Shown: positions 53,001 through 61,345 of the stretch, one piece after another
Layout of the letters: each line of letters starts with the position of its first letter
How positions within the stretch are numbered: the stretch's first letter is position 1
From: Holophagae bacterium
Lineage (GTDB): Bacteria; Acidobacteriota; Holophagae; Acanthopleuribacterales; Acanthopleuribacteraceae
Length of the DNA stretch: 64,000 nt
Direction: 5' to 3'
Assembly: GCA_029263455.1 (NCBI GenBank)
Contig: JAJCXM010000020.1
Span: 62,001 to 126,000 of the forward strand
Translations under genes and position numbers: made by a program
Notes under the pieces: model-generated
What the model saw: only the letters and a program-made list of their open reading frames with translations
What the model was told of the DNA's origin: nothing
The model's database searches: none

Positions 53001-53155
53001 CGCACGCTTATAAGATCTAATTCGAATTCTGGAAATACTTCCTTCTTGATCTTAATGGCACTGATCAACCCGCCAACCAAAAGCACCAACATCAATAAGT
53101 TGGGTGTGACCTGGTTGTAAACCATCCAAGCGATGCTGCCTTTGTCTTGCTTCAC
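50066..53155 (-). CDS. RND efflux permease (AcrB superfamily)
   Basis: A 1029-residue inner-membrane proton antiporter. Twelve helices and two large periplasmic loops are evident. The proton-relay acidic pair is in VALGIVVDDAIVAGENIYEYR (helix 4), and the second half has FGIIALAGVVVNDALVMIDYA. Porter motifs include PYPGASPEEVEQG and GTGTVNIELDEGSN-like strands. It is the last gene of the operon with a membrane-fusion protein and outer-membrane factor. Substrates cannot be predicted; the build fits the HAE-type multidrug rather than the metal (CusA) group. No regulator lies next to the operon. Confidence 0.95.
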   Translation of the reverse strand: MKQDKGSIAWMVYNQVTPNLLMLVLLVGGLISAIKIKKEVFPEFELDLISVRVPYPGASPEEVEQGIVLAIEEAVRGIDGVKKVTAVCSEGSGTVNIELDEGSNRQKIYQDVQQGVDRIRTFPEEAEKPNVSLADRSREVLSLQIYGPVSDLALRELAEQVRERLLHSDGITQIELSGTRRFEISIEISQETLRQYGLTLEDVARIVGQSSLELPAGSIKTDAGEVLMRFSERKDWAREFNDIPIIASTTGTSVRLGELGVIRETFEESNQEDYFNGLPTIELEVYRAGDETPVGVADAVRAALIQIQPDLPEGVEVAIRRDRSEIYKQRFDLLLKNGLLGLMLVLLVLGLFLEFKLAFWVTMGIPTSFLGAMLFLPLTDVSINMLSMFAFIVALGIVVDDAIVAGENIYEYRQRKMSRVLAAIRGARDVSNPITFSILTNIVAFLPILFIPGTLGKIWGVLPIVVSLVFIVSWIEAVYILPSHLAHTRQPRYALTTKLHHWQQNFSRWFSQQVERYYGAFIHKALKVRYLTFAICVTALMLIVAYAASGRMGFILMPKVESDQAIVTARLPFGSPISEARKLRDILQSHAEQIVRENGGDTLCEGIEAEIDENVVEVSVYLTAPNIRPISTSHFTDLWRSNTGQLVGLQSLRFESDRGGPGRGPAVTVQLGHRNIDVLDKASSALAELLSDFPVVKDIDDGYSQGKPQFDFVINEVGRSLGLTSSDVARQVRHAFFGSESLRQQRGRNEVRVMVRLPKAQRASLFDLESLMVHTQQGVFVPLGEIAEVKMGRAYTNIDRQQGQRTVTLSANVVPQSEVNKVMTALKQELLPQLVRDYAGLSFSFEGRQAEMRDALDVMKKGSLLSLLVIYILLAIPFRSYVQPFIVMVSIPFGIVGAVIGHQLMGYNLSIISLFGIIALAGVVVNDALVMIDYANKQQSQGFDSYTAIMNASIRRFRPILLTTLTTFGGLSPMIFETSRQARFMIPMAISLGFGIVFATAITLLIVPCLYLIVEDIRSPLTAPEAETP

Positions 53156-53169
53156 GGTGATAGTCCTAA

Positions 53170-54333
53170 CTAAGGCTCTAATCTCAGAGCCATACCCTCA
53201 ACGGGCGCTTCGATTTGTGTGGTAATCAGTTGATCTGAAAGAGAGAGTTGGTCTTGAACGAAGACAGTCTCTTCATTGCGAAAAATGATCTTGACGTCCT
53301 CAATATGGAGTTTGCCCTCTCTGTAGAGCCAAATTTGGTTTTCGTTATGGATTTGTTCCCGAGGAATGGCTATGGATGCTGGCAACGAGTTTCCTTTTAG
53401 GGTCACGTGCACGAGACTACCAATTAACAAGGGTTGTTTATGGCTTGAAAGTGCCATGGGATCCTCAACTTCAATTAAGATACGTGCCATGCGGCCTTGC
53501 TCTTCGATTTCGCTCATCAGTTGAAGAATGGTACCCAGCACCGGTTCCTGTTGGTCGGCACTTGTCCTTATGTGGACACCGTTTTTGGGACCAGGGATAG
53601 TCAGCCAATGTAGCTGGTTGGTGGGCACAAGTACTTCGACCCAGGTTCGGTCAGTACCCATCAGCGACGCAAGGACAGAATTCGTTTGCACCAGTGAACC
53701 CAAATCCACTTTTTGGGCAATAACGACCGCGTTGAAAGGGGCTTGGACATCGCAACGTTCCAAGTTGAGTTGGGCTTGGTCTAGCTGCGCTTGAGCGGTT
53801 TGTAACTTGGCTTGAATGTCGTTGAGTTGCGGGAGTCGCAAGACAAGATCACGGTCCTCGGCGTCGATTTCTTCACCCAGGAGTTCATATTCGCGACGTG
53901 CGACGTTTTGTCGACCCAGCTCAATCTGAAGTTCAGCTTCGACACGGTTAAGTTCCGCTTGAGCCGACTTTAGCTTGAACGCCCAATCAGCGCGCTCGAG
54001 CTGCAATATGGGTTCGCCTATTTGGAAGCGTCCGCCTGGCTGGAAACGAGGACTTATCCATTCGACACGTCCAGACACTTGAGGCATGAGATCTATCTTG
54101 CGAGCGGCCTTAACCGATCCAAGCGCTTGGATTGTTGCCTGATGATCAGTGAGTTTGAGCGCGACCGTTTCAACCCACTTGGCACGTTTTGCTGTCGGTT
54201 GTTTCGTTGCTTCTGGACCGGAATTCAAAAGCCAATTGGCCGCCCACCCTCCTAGTGCCAACAGTAATATGGGAAATACAGCGTGGTACCAGACTCTGTG
54301 TTTTGTCCCTAGTCTGTGTGTTGGCTGATTCAT
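53170..54333 (-). CDS. RND periplasmic adaptor (membrane fusion protein)
   Basis: A 387-residue protein with one N-terminal membrane anchor (residues 15-34). The lipoyl-like half motifs are GSVKAARKIDLMPQVSGRVEWISPRFQPGGRF and CDVQAPFNAVVIAQKVDLGSLVQ, separated by a coiled-coil hairpin (LKSAQAELNRVEAELQ...AKLQTAQAQLDQAQLNLERC). The C-terminal beta-barrel and membrane-proximal domains follow. It bridges the permease and the outer-membrane factor. It overlaps the outer-membrane factor gene by four bases. Confidence 0.94.
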   Translation of the reverse strand: MNQPTHRLGTKHRVWYHAVFPILLLALGGWAANWLLNSGPEATKQPTAKRAKWVETVALKLTDHQATIQALGSVKAARKIDLMPQVSGRVEWISPRFQPGGRFQIGEPILQLERADWAFKLKSAQAELNRVEAELQIELGRQNVARREYELLGEEIDAEDRDLVLRLPQLNDIQAKLQTAQAQLDQAQLNLERCDVQAPFNAVVIAQKVDLGSLVQTNSVLASLMGTDRTWVEVLVPTNQLHWLTIPGPKNGVHIRTSADQQEPVLGTILQLMSEIEEQGRMARILIEVEDPMALSSHKQPLLIGSLVHVTLKGNSLPASIAIPREQIHNENQIWLYREGKLHIEDVKIIFRNEETVFVQDQLSLSDQLITTQIEAPVEGMALRLEP

Positions 54334-55712
54334 AATTGAGCCTCCTGCGTCGGTTGGCTTATCGGCCCAGCTAAGGCTCTATATAAACTGATGCGGTAAC
54401 CCACTTGAATGCCTTTGGCACTAATCAGGCTGCGCTCCAGATCTTGCCAGCTTAATAATGACGTGAGTACGTTTAGGTAATCACTTGACCCGTGGCTGTA
54501 CTGATCTTTGATGCGCTGGTACGCCAACTTGGCCAGTTTGTTTTGCTCTTCAAGGCTCTCAATGAATTGACGTTGATGAATCTCTGAGCTAAGGGCGTCT
54601 TCAACCTCGAGAAGCGCCAACAAACATGCCTGGCTGAATTCGTGGTATCTCTGCTCTGAGAACGATGTGGCTCTCTTTGATTCGGACTCCAATGCGCGAC
54701 CTGACCAAATGGGCGCCAATAAATTAAGCGCAATGGTTCGTAAATCAAAGTCAAATAGGTTGGATAGGCTTGGACCAGAGCTCTCGGTGCTTGCGCTCAA
54801 AACGATGCTTGGGAAGCGTGCTGCAAATGCCACGGCTGCTCGAGCATCAGCGGCTTCGAATGAGCGCCAAGCCTGCATCACGTCTGGGCGCCGCAAGAGT
54901 AGGTCGCCAGGCACACCCGGTCCGGGCATTTCCGCAAGGATGGGAAGTGGGCTTGCGTTAAAGAGATCGTGCTGTGGCGCTCGTCCTAGAAGTACACAGA
55001 GTTGATGTTCCAGCAGTTCTGTTTGGTGCTGTACTAGGGTTTGTTGACCCAGTCTTGTCTCGACCAACTGTCTTTGACGTAACACGTCGGCCGCACTTGT
55101 CTGTCCCTTGCGGAAGCGTAAGTCAACGAGTTCCAGGATCTGTCGGTTTACCGTGATTTGTTGTTCAAGAATGGTTGACAGTTGTTGCTGGACGGCTAAG
55201 TCGTACCAGGTATTGGCCAGCGTGGCGCTTAGGGTGATTTGTGCCACTTGCAATGCCGATTTCTCTTGCTCGTAATCAAAAACGGACGCGCTTCGTTCGT
55301 TTTTTAACTTGCCCCACAAATCCAGTTCGAAACTCGTCGCACCACGCAACCAATAGGTTCTATTCTCGGACTGGCCCTGACCATCGCGGTGAGTTGCTTG
55401 GCCACTTACATCTAAAGTGGGCCAGGCGTTGGCACCTGATTTGGTGACTAAGAATCCGAACTGATCGAGTCGCGATCGCGCTGCTCTAAGCGTTAAACTC
55501 TCAGACAGGCTTTCGTCAATCAACGCATTCAGTTCTACGTCGTTTAAGCTTAACCACCAACTGGATTGAATGGCGAAGCGGCCTGTCTCACTAAATGTGT
55601 CAGGGATGGCCGGAGCATTATTAGGTGTTGGACGCGTTAAGGCGCAGCCTGACAAGATAATCAGGGCCGTAATGGCCATCATATAGATTGTCTGTGCCGC
55701 CGCAATCTTCAA
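54330..55712 (-). CDS. Outer-membrane efflux lipoprotein (NodT/OprM family)
   Basis: A 460-residue TolC-like channel with lipoprotein signal ending LIILSGC (Cys23). Two OEP repeats carry the long hairpins: WWLSLNDVELNALIDESL, LAARSRLDQ... in the first half and LVDLRFRKGQTSAADVLRQRQLVETRL, LLRRPDVMQAWRSFEAADARAAVAFAARFPSI in the second. Ends in YRALAGPISQPT. It is the first gene of the tripartite efflux operon. No promoter was clear in the 94 bases upstream. Confidence 0.94.
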   Translation of the reverse strand: MKIAAAQTIYMMAITALIILSGCALTRPTPNNAPAIPDTFSETGRFAIQSSWWLSLNDVELNALIDESLSESLTLRAARSRLDQFGFLVTKSGANAWPTLDVSGQATHRDGQGQSENRTYWLRGATSFELDLWGKLKNERSASVFDYEQEKSALQVAQITLSATLANTWYDLAVQQQLSTILEQQITVNRQILELVDLRFRKGQTSAADVLRQRQLVETRLGQQTLVQHQTELLEHQLCVLLGRAPQHDLFNASPLPILAEMPGPGVPGDLLLRRPDVMQAWRSFEAADARAAVAFAARFPSIVLSASTESSGPSLSNLFDFDLRTIALNLLAPIWSGRALESESKRATSFSEQRYHEFSQACLLALLEVEDALSSEIHQRQFIESLEEQNKLAKLAYQRIKDQYSHGSSDYLNVLTSLLSWQDLERSLISAKGIQVGYRISLYRALAGPISQPTQEAQL

Positions 55713-55806
55713 GCTTATAACCCCAACAAAGTTAAGTTGACGATTTTATCACCTTGATCTGATTCTTTGGCATATCAGATTTGCATTACCAAGAAGGCTG
55801 AAAAAC

Positions 55807-56727
55807 TTAGGTTAGAAGCCCTCCGCGTTTGCGCAGGAGATCAGTCATGGCTTCGTAATTTTTTGCCCAATCACCTGGGAACTGACGGTTCTTGGCGTTA
55901 AAAGCAGCTAGATCCGTTGGTGTGGCATTGTTCTCTTTGTCGCGAGCGTTAATGGTGGCGCCTTTATCAATGAGGAAACCGGCTAAATCTAGCCATGCGT
56001 GTTGGGCCGCTACGTGCAAGGCGGTGCGGCCCGGAAACAAGGGCGAATTCATGCTGTTGATATCTATGCCTTTTTCGATTAAGTAGGCAGCGATTTGAGT
56101 TTGACCACACTTGAGGGCAAAACCAAATGACTCTTCAAGCCGTGCCTGAGGTGTATCCACAAAAGTGGTTAGATATTTCTGCGGCCGATATTGTCTTGGC
56201 GAGTTTTCTACAAGTTGGCCGTGTCCGTTGAAATAGCACTTAACCATTTCCAGTTCACCTAAGGCGCAGGCGAATCCAAGATCTAACAAGCCCCCGTGTT
56301 TGTATACGGCCTTAAGCGCATCTACTTCGCCGTGATGGGCTGCAAGCCACATGATGCGACCATCATCGATATGAATGTCAGCCCCGGCTTTCACAAGCAG
56401 ATCAACAAGTTGAGTAGCGGCACCAACCATAGTCACGTTTGAGCTACTAACCACTTGACCGAGCGTCGTTGATCCATCGCCACTGCGCGCATCAACTTCA
56501 GATCCAGCGGCTAATAAAAATTTTGTTATATCGACTATATTTGAAGGGAGTGGGTCATGAGATGGGTTACCAGCTATCTGATGTAACAGAGTAGAGCCGG
56601 GAAAACGATCTTCAAACATATCGAACTTAGCGTGAATGAGCTCAGGTTGTTTCTTAATCAGCTTTTTGAGACCCGTGAGTTCGCCGCTTCGTATGGCGCT
56701 GACCGCGAGATAAAAAGATGTATGCAA
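55807..56727 (-). CDS. Ankyrin-repeat protein
   Basis: A 306-residue soluble protein with no signal peptide. At least six ankyrin units are visible: GSTLLHQIAGNPSHDPLPSNIVDITKFLLAAGSEVDARSGDGST, LVDLLVKAGADIHIDD, FGFALKCGQTQIAAYLIEKGIDINSM, GRTALHVAAQHAWLDLAGFLIDKGATINARDKENNATPTDLAAF. It probably mediates protein contact; no enzyme domain is attached. Partner unknown. Confidence 0.85.
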   Translation of the reverse strand: MHTSFYLAVSAIRSGELTGLKKLIKKQPELIHAKFDMFEDRFPGSTLLHQIAGNPSHDPLPSNIVDITKFLLAAGSEVDARSGDGSTTLGQVVSSSNVTMVGAATQLVDLLVKAGADIHIDDGRIMWLAAHHGEVDALKAVYKHGGLLDLGFACALGELEMVKCYFNGHGQLVENSPRQYRPQKYLTTFVDTPQARLEESFGFALKCGQTQIAAYLIEKGIDINSMNSPLFPGRTALHVAAQHAWLDLAGFLIDKGATINARDKENNATPTDLAAFNAKNRQFPGDWAKNYEAMTDLLRKRGGLLT

Positions 56728-56930
56728 AACACCTCCTTACCGAGGGTAGCTTCTATTCTAACCCGTTTCGGCATGCAAAAGCTCGACTTCGTTTTACTAA
56801 AGGCGACAGTGCTTGCAGACTTGGCACGAAATATCTGCAGCTCATGGGCAGTGATTCAGGCCGGAAGACTTGGGCATGATCGCCGTTTTCTGATCACGAA
56901 GACGAGCTTTGCTGCCGGTACGGGTTGCAA
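56728..56930. other. Intergenic gap between ankyrin and metzincin genes
   Basis: No gene, terminator or clear promoter was found in these 203 bases. A plus-strand open stretch from 56632 to 56934 spans it but runs antisense over the ankyrin gene start and lacks a ribosome-binding site or recognisable domain. Confidence 0.4.
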
Positions 56931-59021
56931 TTAGCGAAAGATGTCTAATTCAACTAATTCAGACGATTGCAGTCCCTGTGAGTCGGTTGCCGTCATTGTC
57001 AGCTGATGATGTCCAGGGCTCAACTCAGTGCTAAGCAAATCGCTACCAAATCCAACAAGGCCATCAATGTTAGAGATCCACTCGATTTGCTCGCCACTTA
57101 ACGACCCGTCTTCTGCATCAAAACTCACAGCAGAAATATTAAACGGAAGGTTTAATTCGTTGGTGTCGGTCAGATCATAGATCATCACTGTGGGAGGCTT
57201 ATTGTCGACCTGAAATGGTCCAAGCAGCTGGTGACTCATTTGGAAGCCGTCGCTGACAATAACAGCCAACATGCCTTCGTCCGTTTGTGGCCAGTTTTCC
57301 GTATTCAATAGGGTTGATCTTTCCTGAGCTGCTAAACCAGCGGCCAAGTTTTCCCAGGACTGTCCACCGTCACGACTATATAAGATGGTCATCTCCAAGC
57401 TGTCGACGTCTTCTGCTTCAAGCGACCAATTAAGCTGGAGCTGGCTGTCATCAATGCGAGCAGGTACTTGTTCTACTTCAAGCTGCAGGGCCTCTGTACT
57501 TTTCGTAAGCTGTCTTATCTCGCGACCTTCTACGAGATCAATCAATACGATACGCTGAGTGTCCGTCGTCAGTGGTAATGCCAAATGAAATGATTGGACG
57601 TTAATAGCAGCCGATTGGCCATCAAAATGAGCCGATTGGGTATTAAACGGATACTCAAAGGTGACCGACCCGTCTTCGCTAATAACCTGCATAAGGTAGC
57701 GGCCTTCCCAATCGATGGGTTCCATGATGGGGTTCAATTTGGAAGGATCAACATCGGCAATCGCATGCGTCTTCAACTGCGTTAGTTCGTTGGATGCAAA
57801 GGATCCCGACATCATAATGTATTTTTCCGAATAGGGCAGTTCCAGAGAAAGCCGATTCTTAGGATTCCCACACACGCTGAGCCGGTCAGTAAGGTCCTTA
57901 TCAAGGTTGTTAATCAAACAAAACATTTTTCGGTAGCTGTAGTCCGAAATCCAACGATCCGACTGGTAGCTCATGATGTCGCCGTAGCTGGTGGGATCCA
58001 AGGCGCCCGTCTGATTGTTCCAACCATAAAAGCCAGTCGCGCTGCCGTCGCTCAAGTTCGTACCATGATACGGGTAAGGTTCGCAGTTTGTGGCACCTAA
58101 TGGGCAAGCTAGACCGTCCGGTACATGCTGCATACCCAAGCAGTGACCCAATTCGTGGGCCATGGTCATCTGTGGATTATCCACGCCCAACATCACGAAT
58201 CCTGTTCTAGATTCCCCGATACCGTAGCCATTGAGTGGCTCAGGAGAACCGTCGTTCCTGAGGAAATAGGACGCCTTAGGGAGGATCCCCATGCGCACGA
58301 CGTCTTTTGCTGCACGCGGGAACGAGCCGCCCAAACCGTTATTCAGCAAGTTTGATTGGATCAAATAGGCCATTAGGGTGCCAGCGTGTCTGGACTTAGG
58401 CATTTTGATCCAACCGCTCGAAATCGAAGCTTCTATTTGACTGGTGGGGTAGAGTTGCTTGGCCAATCGCAGAGTATTCAGCATCTCGCGACGGGAAGGC
58501 CCATCTGATTCGGTACATGTATTACAGAAATCACGAATAGGAACCAGTTCTACCTTCAAGGGGCGACTTTGCTTGATTTGAATTCGGGTAGACGCGCTGC
58601 CTGTCTTGCCTGAGGGACTCGAAACATTGGCCCAGATGGTTAAGTCACCAGGCTGATCGATCCAGCTGCTGGGCAATTGAACAACTAAACTAAGATGATT
58701 AAAAAGTCGTTGCGCGGTCAGGTTGGTGTTAGCTGTGGGCTGCGCGGTCATCAGGTTGAATGATTTAACAGTCGTAGGTGACAGGTTGACATTGTTTAAG
58801 GTCGCCACTAACTCGCCCTTAACTTGGCTGATATCGTTGTTGCTGGTGCTTTCTACGTAAACTCGAACGGTGGTGGGTTTGCCAGCCACCAGGCCAACAC
58901 CGGAACTTAACGCTTGTATGCCTTGCGTGATTTCGATTTGCGTGACTTTCAAGCCGCTCGCGAAAAGGGGCGTCATGGCCCAGATGGCAATGAAGATTGG
59001 GAAAAGTGAGATGCGTGTCAT
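56931..59021 (-). CDS. Secreted metzincin-like zinc protease with C-terminal Ig-like domains
   Basis: A 696-residue protein from ATG 59021, which follows AGGAG. Signal peptide residues 1-22. The first 180 residues are beta-rich (VTQIEITQGIQALSSGVGLVAGKPTTVRVYVEST). The catalytic domain has the metzincin zinc motif HELGHCLGMQH near 287-297 and a Met-turn DIMSYQS near 346-352. Several Cys residues nearby could form disulfides. The last 250 residues hold beta-sandwich modules ending in a PKD/Ig-like stretch (GHHQLTMTATDSQGLQSSELVELDIF). Substrate and exact peptidase family are not clear; the zinc site looks intact. Confidence 0.85.
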   Translation of the reverse strand: MTRISLFPIFIAIWAMTPLFASGLKVTQIEITQGIQALSSGVGLVAGKPTTVRVYVESTSNNDISQVKGELVATLNNVNLSPTTVKSFNLMTAQPTANTNLTAQRLFNHLSLVVQLPSSWIDQPGDLTIWANVSSPSGKTGSASTRIQIKQSRPLKVELVPIRDFCNTCTESDGPSRREMLNTLRLAKQLYPTSQIEASISSGWIKMPKSRHAGTLMAYLIQSNLLNNGLGGSFPRAAKDVVRMGILPKASYFLRNDGSPEPLNGYGIGESRTGFVMLGVDNPQMTMAHELGHCLGMQHVPDGLACPLGATNCEPYPYHGTNLSDGSATGFYGWNNQTGALDPTSYGDIMSYQSDRWISDYSYRKMFCLINNLDKDLTDRLSVCGNPKNRLSLELPYSEKYIMMSGSFASNELTQLKTHAIADVDPSKLNPIMEPIDWEGRYLMQVISEDGSVTFEYPFNTQSAHFDGQSAAINVQSFHLALPLTTDTQRIVLIDLVEGREIRQLTKSTEALQLEVEQVPARIDDSQLQLNWSLEAEDVDSLEMTILYSRDGGQSWENLAAGLAAQERSTLLNTENWPQTDEGMLAVIVSDGFQMSHQLLGPFQVDNKPPTVMIYDLTDTNELNLPFNISAVSFDAEDGSLSGEQIEWISNIDGLVGFGSDLLSTELSPGHHQLTMTATDSQGLQSSELVELDIFR

Positions 59022-59505
59022 GGAGGACTCCTCGTTTAATTCGTCTGTCACATGGTCACGCGTGTCATTGGTCAAGAAAGGGACAACGAAGTCTTCGGAA
59101 TCACAGCTGTGTGATCTGGCTCATGTTTGGCACGGCCCTGGTGACAAAGAACAACGCCCGCTCGGCGCTACCTGGACAAATTCTCAAGACGCTAGATGAA
59201 ACGAAAAATGAAAATGTGCCTAGCAACGATCCATTCGTGTTCAATCTTAATTCGCGACGACCATTTATCGCGTTGACGACTATGGCAACCGCACGTAGCA
59301 CCTGTTACCGCAGTTTTTCCGCAGTCAAACTCCATTTGGGGTAGGAGACATGAACATCGACTCAGTCGATATAGCCTGTGGCGCAGCCGGTTGTGATATG
59401 ACAGCCACGACCAATATTGCGCTTGCTAATACCCTCGCGTGGTCGTCGTCCACGGTCGTACCTGTTGAATTGAGTGCTTTCTCTGTTGACTAGCGTGCAT
59501 TATCC
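59022..59505. other. Intergenic segment with one small candidate frame
   Basis: Between the divergent-facing metzincin start and the DUF4287 stop there are 484 bases with no sizeable gene. The only frame with a leader signal is the 47-residue one at 59350-59493. No tRNA, terminator or repeat was seen. Confidence 0.4.
59350..59493 (+). CDS. Possible small protein, 47 residues
   Basis: ATG 59350 follows TAGGAG, though the spacing of two or three bases is short. The frame has two cysteines (ACGAAGC) and ends VPVELSAFSVD, a phrase resembling the tail segments of secreted fibronectin-like proteins. It may be a real small protein, a relic of a larger one, or chance. Convergent with the DUF4287 gene. 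Confidence 0.25.
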   Translation: MNIDSVDIACGAAGCDMTATTNIALANTLAWSSSTVVPVELSAFSVD

Positions 59506-60084
59506 TCAGGCTTTCTCGTAGGCGTTGCGTAGCCAGGCAATCAGTTCATCATCCACCTGTGATGATTCTTCGATACGTACCCTGTGACTGACCATGGAGT
59601 TAAAACTACCAGAAGCTTCGAGGCGACCCTGTGGCGCTTCGCCCTTGAGTTTGATACCCACGTCTAACCTGGTTTTTGTGGAGGGTTGCAATAGGGCGAA
59701 TTGCTTGTTGCGTCGCACGCTCATGTAAGTTTTCTTTGGTGCCCATTCGATATCTGCACCAAATGTCTGCATGGTTTCAACCAGCAAATCATAGGCTGGA
59801 CGCAGGTGCTCTTTGCCGCCACTAAACCACTGATCCGGACCTGGGGTTGCTACCGACTGGGGTGATGATGTCTGGGTCGCCGGATGACCCTTCTCATAGT
59901 GGACCACCAGATTGGCGTAACCGTAGGTCATGCCATGTTCATTCTTGAGGAAATCTATGCGCTCTTTATGTTTTGTTTTTCCGCTCTTGCGGACGATATC
60001 GGCCCATTGGTCCATTGATTTGCCCGTCTTCTCCTCGAGATTCTTGATCATCGATTGGGCGGCGGCTTGAGGATCGTTGGCCAT
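59506..60084 (-). CDS. DUF4287/DUF5655 domain protein
   Basis: A 192-residue soluble protein. Residues 8-65 match the DUF4287 pattern (MIKNLEEKTGKSMDQWADIVRKSG, HKERIDFLKNEHGMTYGYANLVVHY). Residues 85-192 match DUF5655 (HLRPAYDLLVETMQTFGADIEWAPKKTYMSVRRNKQFALLQPST...RLDVGIKL), ending with DELIAWLRNAY. The two domains commonly occur fused, with unknown role; the DUF5655 part resembles a DNA- or ligand-transport-like alpha/beta domain. The identification of domains is good; function cannot be stated. Confidence 0.85.
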   Translation of the reverse strand: MANDPQAAAQSMIKNLEEKTGKSMDQWADIVRKSGKTKHKERIDFLKNEHGMTYGYANLVVHYEKGHPATQTSSPQSVATPGPDQWFSGGKEHLRPAYDLLVETMQTFGADIEWAPKKTYMSVRRNKQFALLQPSTKTRLDVGIKLKGEAPQGRLEASGSFNSMVSHRVRIEESSQVDDELIAWLRNAYEKA

Positions 60085-60498
60085 TTGACACTCCTAGTCT
60101 TAGTTTCTATTCCTATCCTATCCAATCAGATCAACAGCTGCCTAGCAGTTTCTAGTACGACTTGTCTGTGGCACAGCGGCGCTTACTAGAAGAGATATCT
60201 AAAGCTTAAAATGTATAGATCCAGATCGTTATCGTCGAATGTTACTTCGAAATCTTGGTTTTTGCTGTCAATGCGGAGGTCGTAGCTCAGGTTATGTTGA
60301 CTGCGAAATTGGGACTAGCCTCAAGCGCGCGTCCGTAGGCGTCGTCAGAATTTTCTGTGACAGTGTTGAGTTCAGTCACAGGTGTAACAAATTGGAATTT
60401 GAAGAACCCGCGCCCATTGAAACCGTAGAAGATTAATGGTCATCGGCCGTTTGAATGGCAGGGTCATTTGATTAAACCGTCAGTCAGGGAGACGAACG
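60085..60498. other. Intergenic segment carrying a decayed beta-barrel gene end
   Basis: These 414 bases lie between divergent genes. The minus strand at 60186-60439 encodes, in two frames, a beta-barrel-like C-terminus; the rest holds the upstream regions of the DUF4287 gene and of the secreted protein at 60499. Confidence 0.5.
60186..60439 (-). pseudogene. Frameshifted remnant of an outer-membrane beta-barrel protein
   Basis: On the minus strand, 60439 down to 60287 reads open as a segment with GFFKFQFVTPVTELNTV and GRALEASPNFAVNIT, then hits TGA. One frame over, from about 60312 down to the stop at 60186-60188, it continues as LSYDLRID...LDLYILSFRYLF. The end with alternating aromatic residues and a terminal Phe is the typical barrel recognition signal for BamA. 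A single frameshift near 60287-60312 joins the two halves smoothly. No start or signal peptide remains upstream, so it looks like a decayed 3' fragment. Confidence 0.5.
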
Positions 60499-61263
60499 TT
60501 GCTAAAAAAACAAAAGCGAAATGAGATTGTCCGGCCCTACTTGATATCGACCATATTGCTGTGCCTGCCTCTGCTTGCCCAAGACTCAAATGAGCCGAAG
60601 GCTATCGATTTGCAGCAATTTGATCGCGCCCACATGGTCGATGCGGCCCCCTTTTTTACGCAGTTCCATCAGGGTGAAGTGGCGGGCAGCATGAAACTCT
60701 CAACCGAATTCAAAGACGACAAACTCATCGTATCCGATACTACCATCGTGCCCAAATTTGACATTGAAGAGACAGCAACCGCCGTGTTGAATGCTAAATC
60801 CCTTGACCATGAATCGCTGACTATGACCGGCCATTTCTCAACTTTCACCGTGGATGTCTCGTTGAACTATGGGCCCAGTCGACTTAAGGGCTATTCAATT
60901 TTCCCAAGGTCACGGGAGGATTTTGGCGAACTTGAAATCGATCACGAACTTCCAAAGGGTGCGATCGCTCGTGTGGTGCTTTTCGCCCTTGTCCCTGCTT
61001 TACCCTTTGAAAAGGGCTCGCTTTTTTCCGTGACTATGTCAAAGAACGACGGCTCTTTTGTCCCCATTCGCATCGAAGTTGGTGAACTTGAACAGGTCGA
61101 AGTGAGGGCAGGCAGCTTTCAAGCGCGCGCTGTTAAGTTGCTTGGTGATTCAGTTGAACAAGCGTTTTATGTCACCGATGAGACACCGCGCCGTACCGTC
61201 AAGATTGATGTAATCAACTCACCCTGGCGTTATGAATTGGATAACGAAGTCAGCAAGAATTGA
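60499..61263 (+). CDS. Exported protein, DUF3108-like
   Basis: A 254-residue protein starting at TTG 60499, eight bases after AGGGAG. Signal peptide of basic residues then YLISTILLCLPLLAQ. The mature chain is beta-rich: LIVSDTTIVPKFDIEETATAVL, SLTMTGHFSTFTVDVSLNYG, VEVRAGSFQARAVKLLGD, QAFYVTDETPRRTVKIDV. The closing strands resemble DUF3108-type periplasmic proteins, in which a measured property of the product is converted back (VxAGxFxAxxV...FYVTxExPRRxV). Role unknown. Confidence 0.7.
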   Translation: MLKKQKRNEIVRPYLISTILLCLPLLAQDSNEPKAIDLQQFDRAHMVDAAPFFTQFHQGEVAGSMKLSTEFKDDKLIVSDTTIVPKFDIEETATAVLNAKSLDHESLTMTGHFSTFTVDVSLNYGPSRLKGYSIFPRSREDFGELEIDHELPKGAIARVVLFALVPALPFEKGSLFSVTMSKNDGSFVPIRIEVGELEQVEVRAGSFQARAVKLLGDSVEQAFYVTDETPRRTVKIDVINSPWRYELDNEVSKN

Positions 61264-61345
61264 GTAGGCTTTGCTGCTGGAATCACAATCTGGATGGAAG
61301 ATCGTTTGGTGACGTTCAGGTCAGCATTTAAATCCATGATGCGAC

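Noticed and set aside
60239-60436. Plus-strand frame of 65 codons in the gap before the secreted protein
   Set aside because: It has no ribosome-binding site or recognisable domain and lies antisense to the better-supported beta-barrel remnant.
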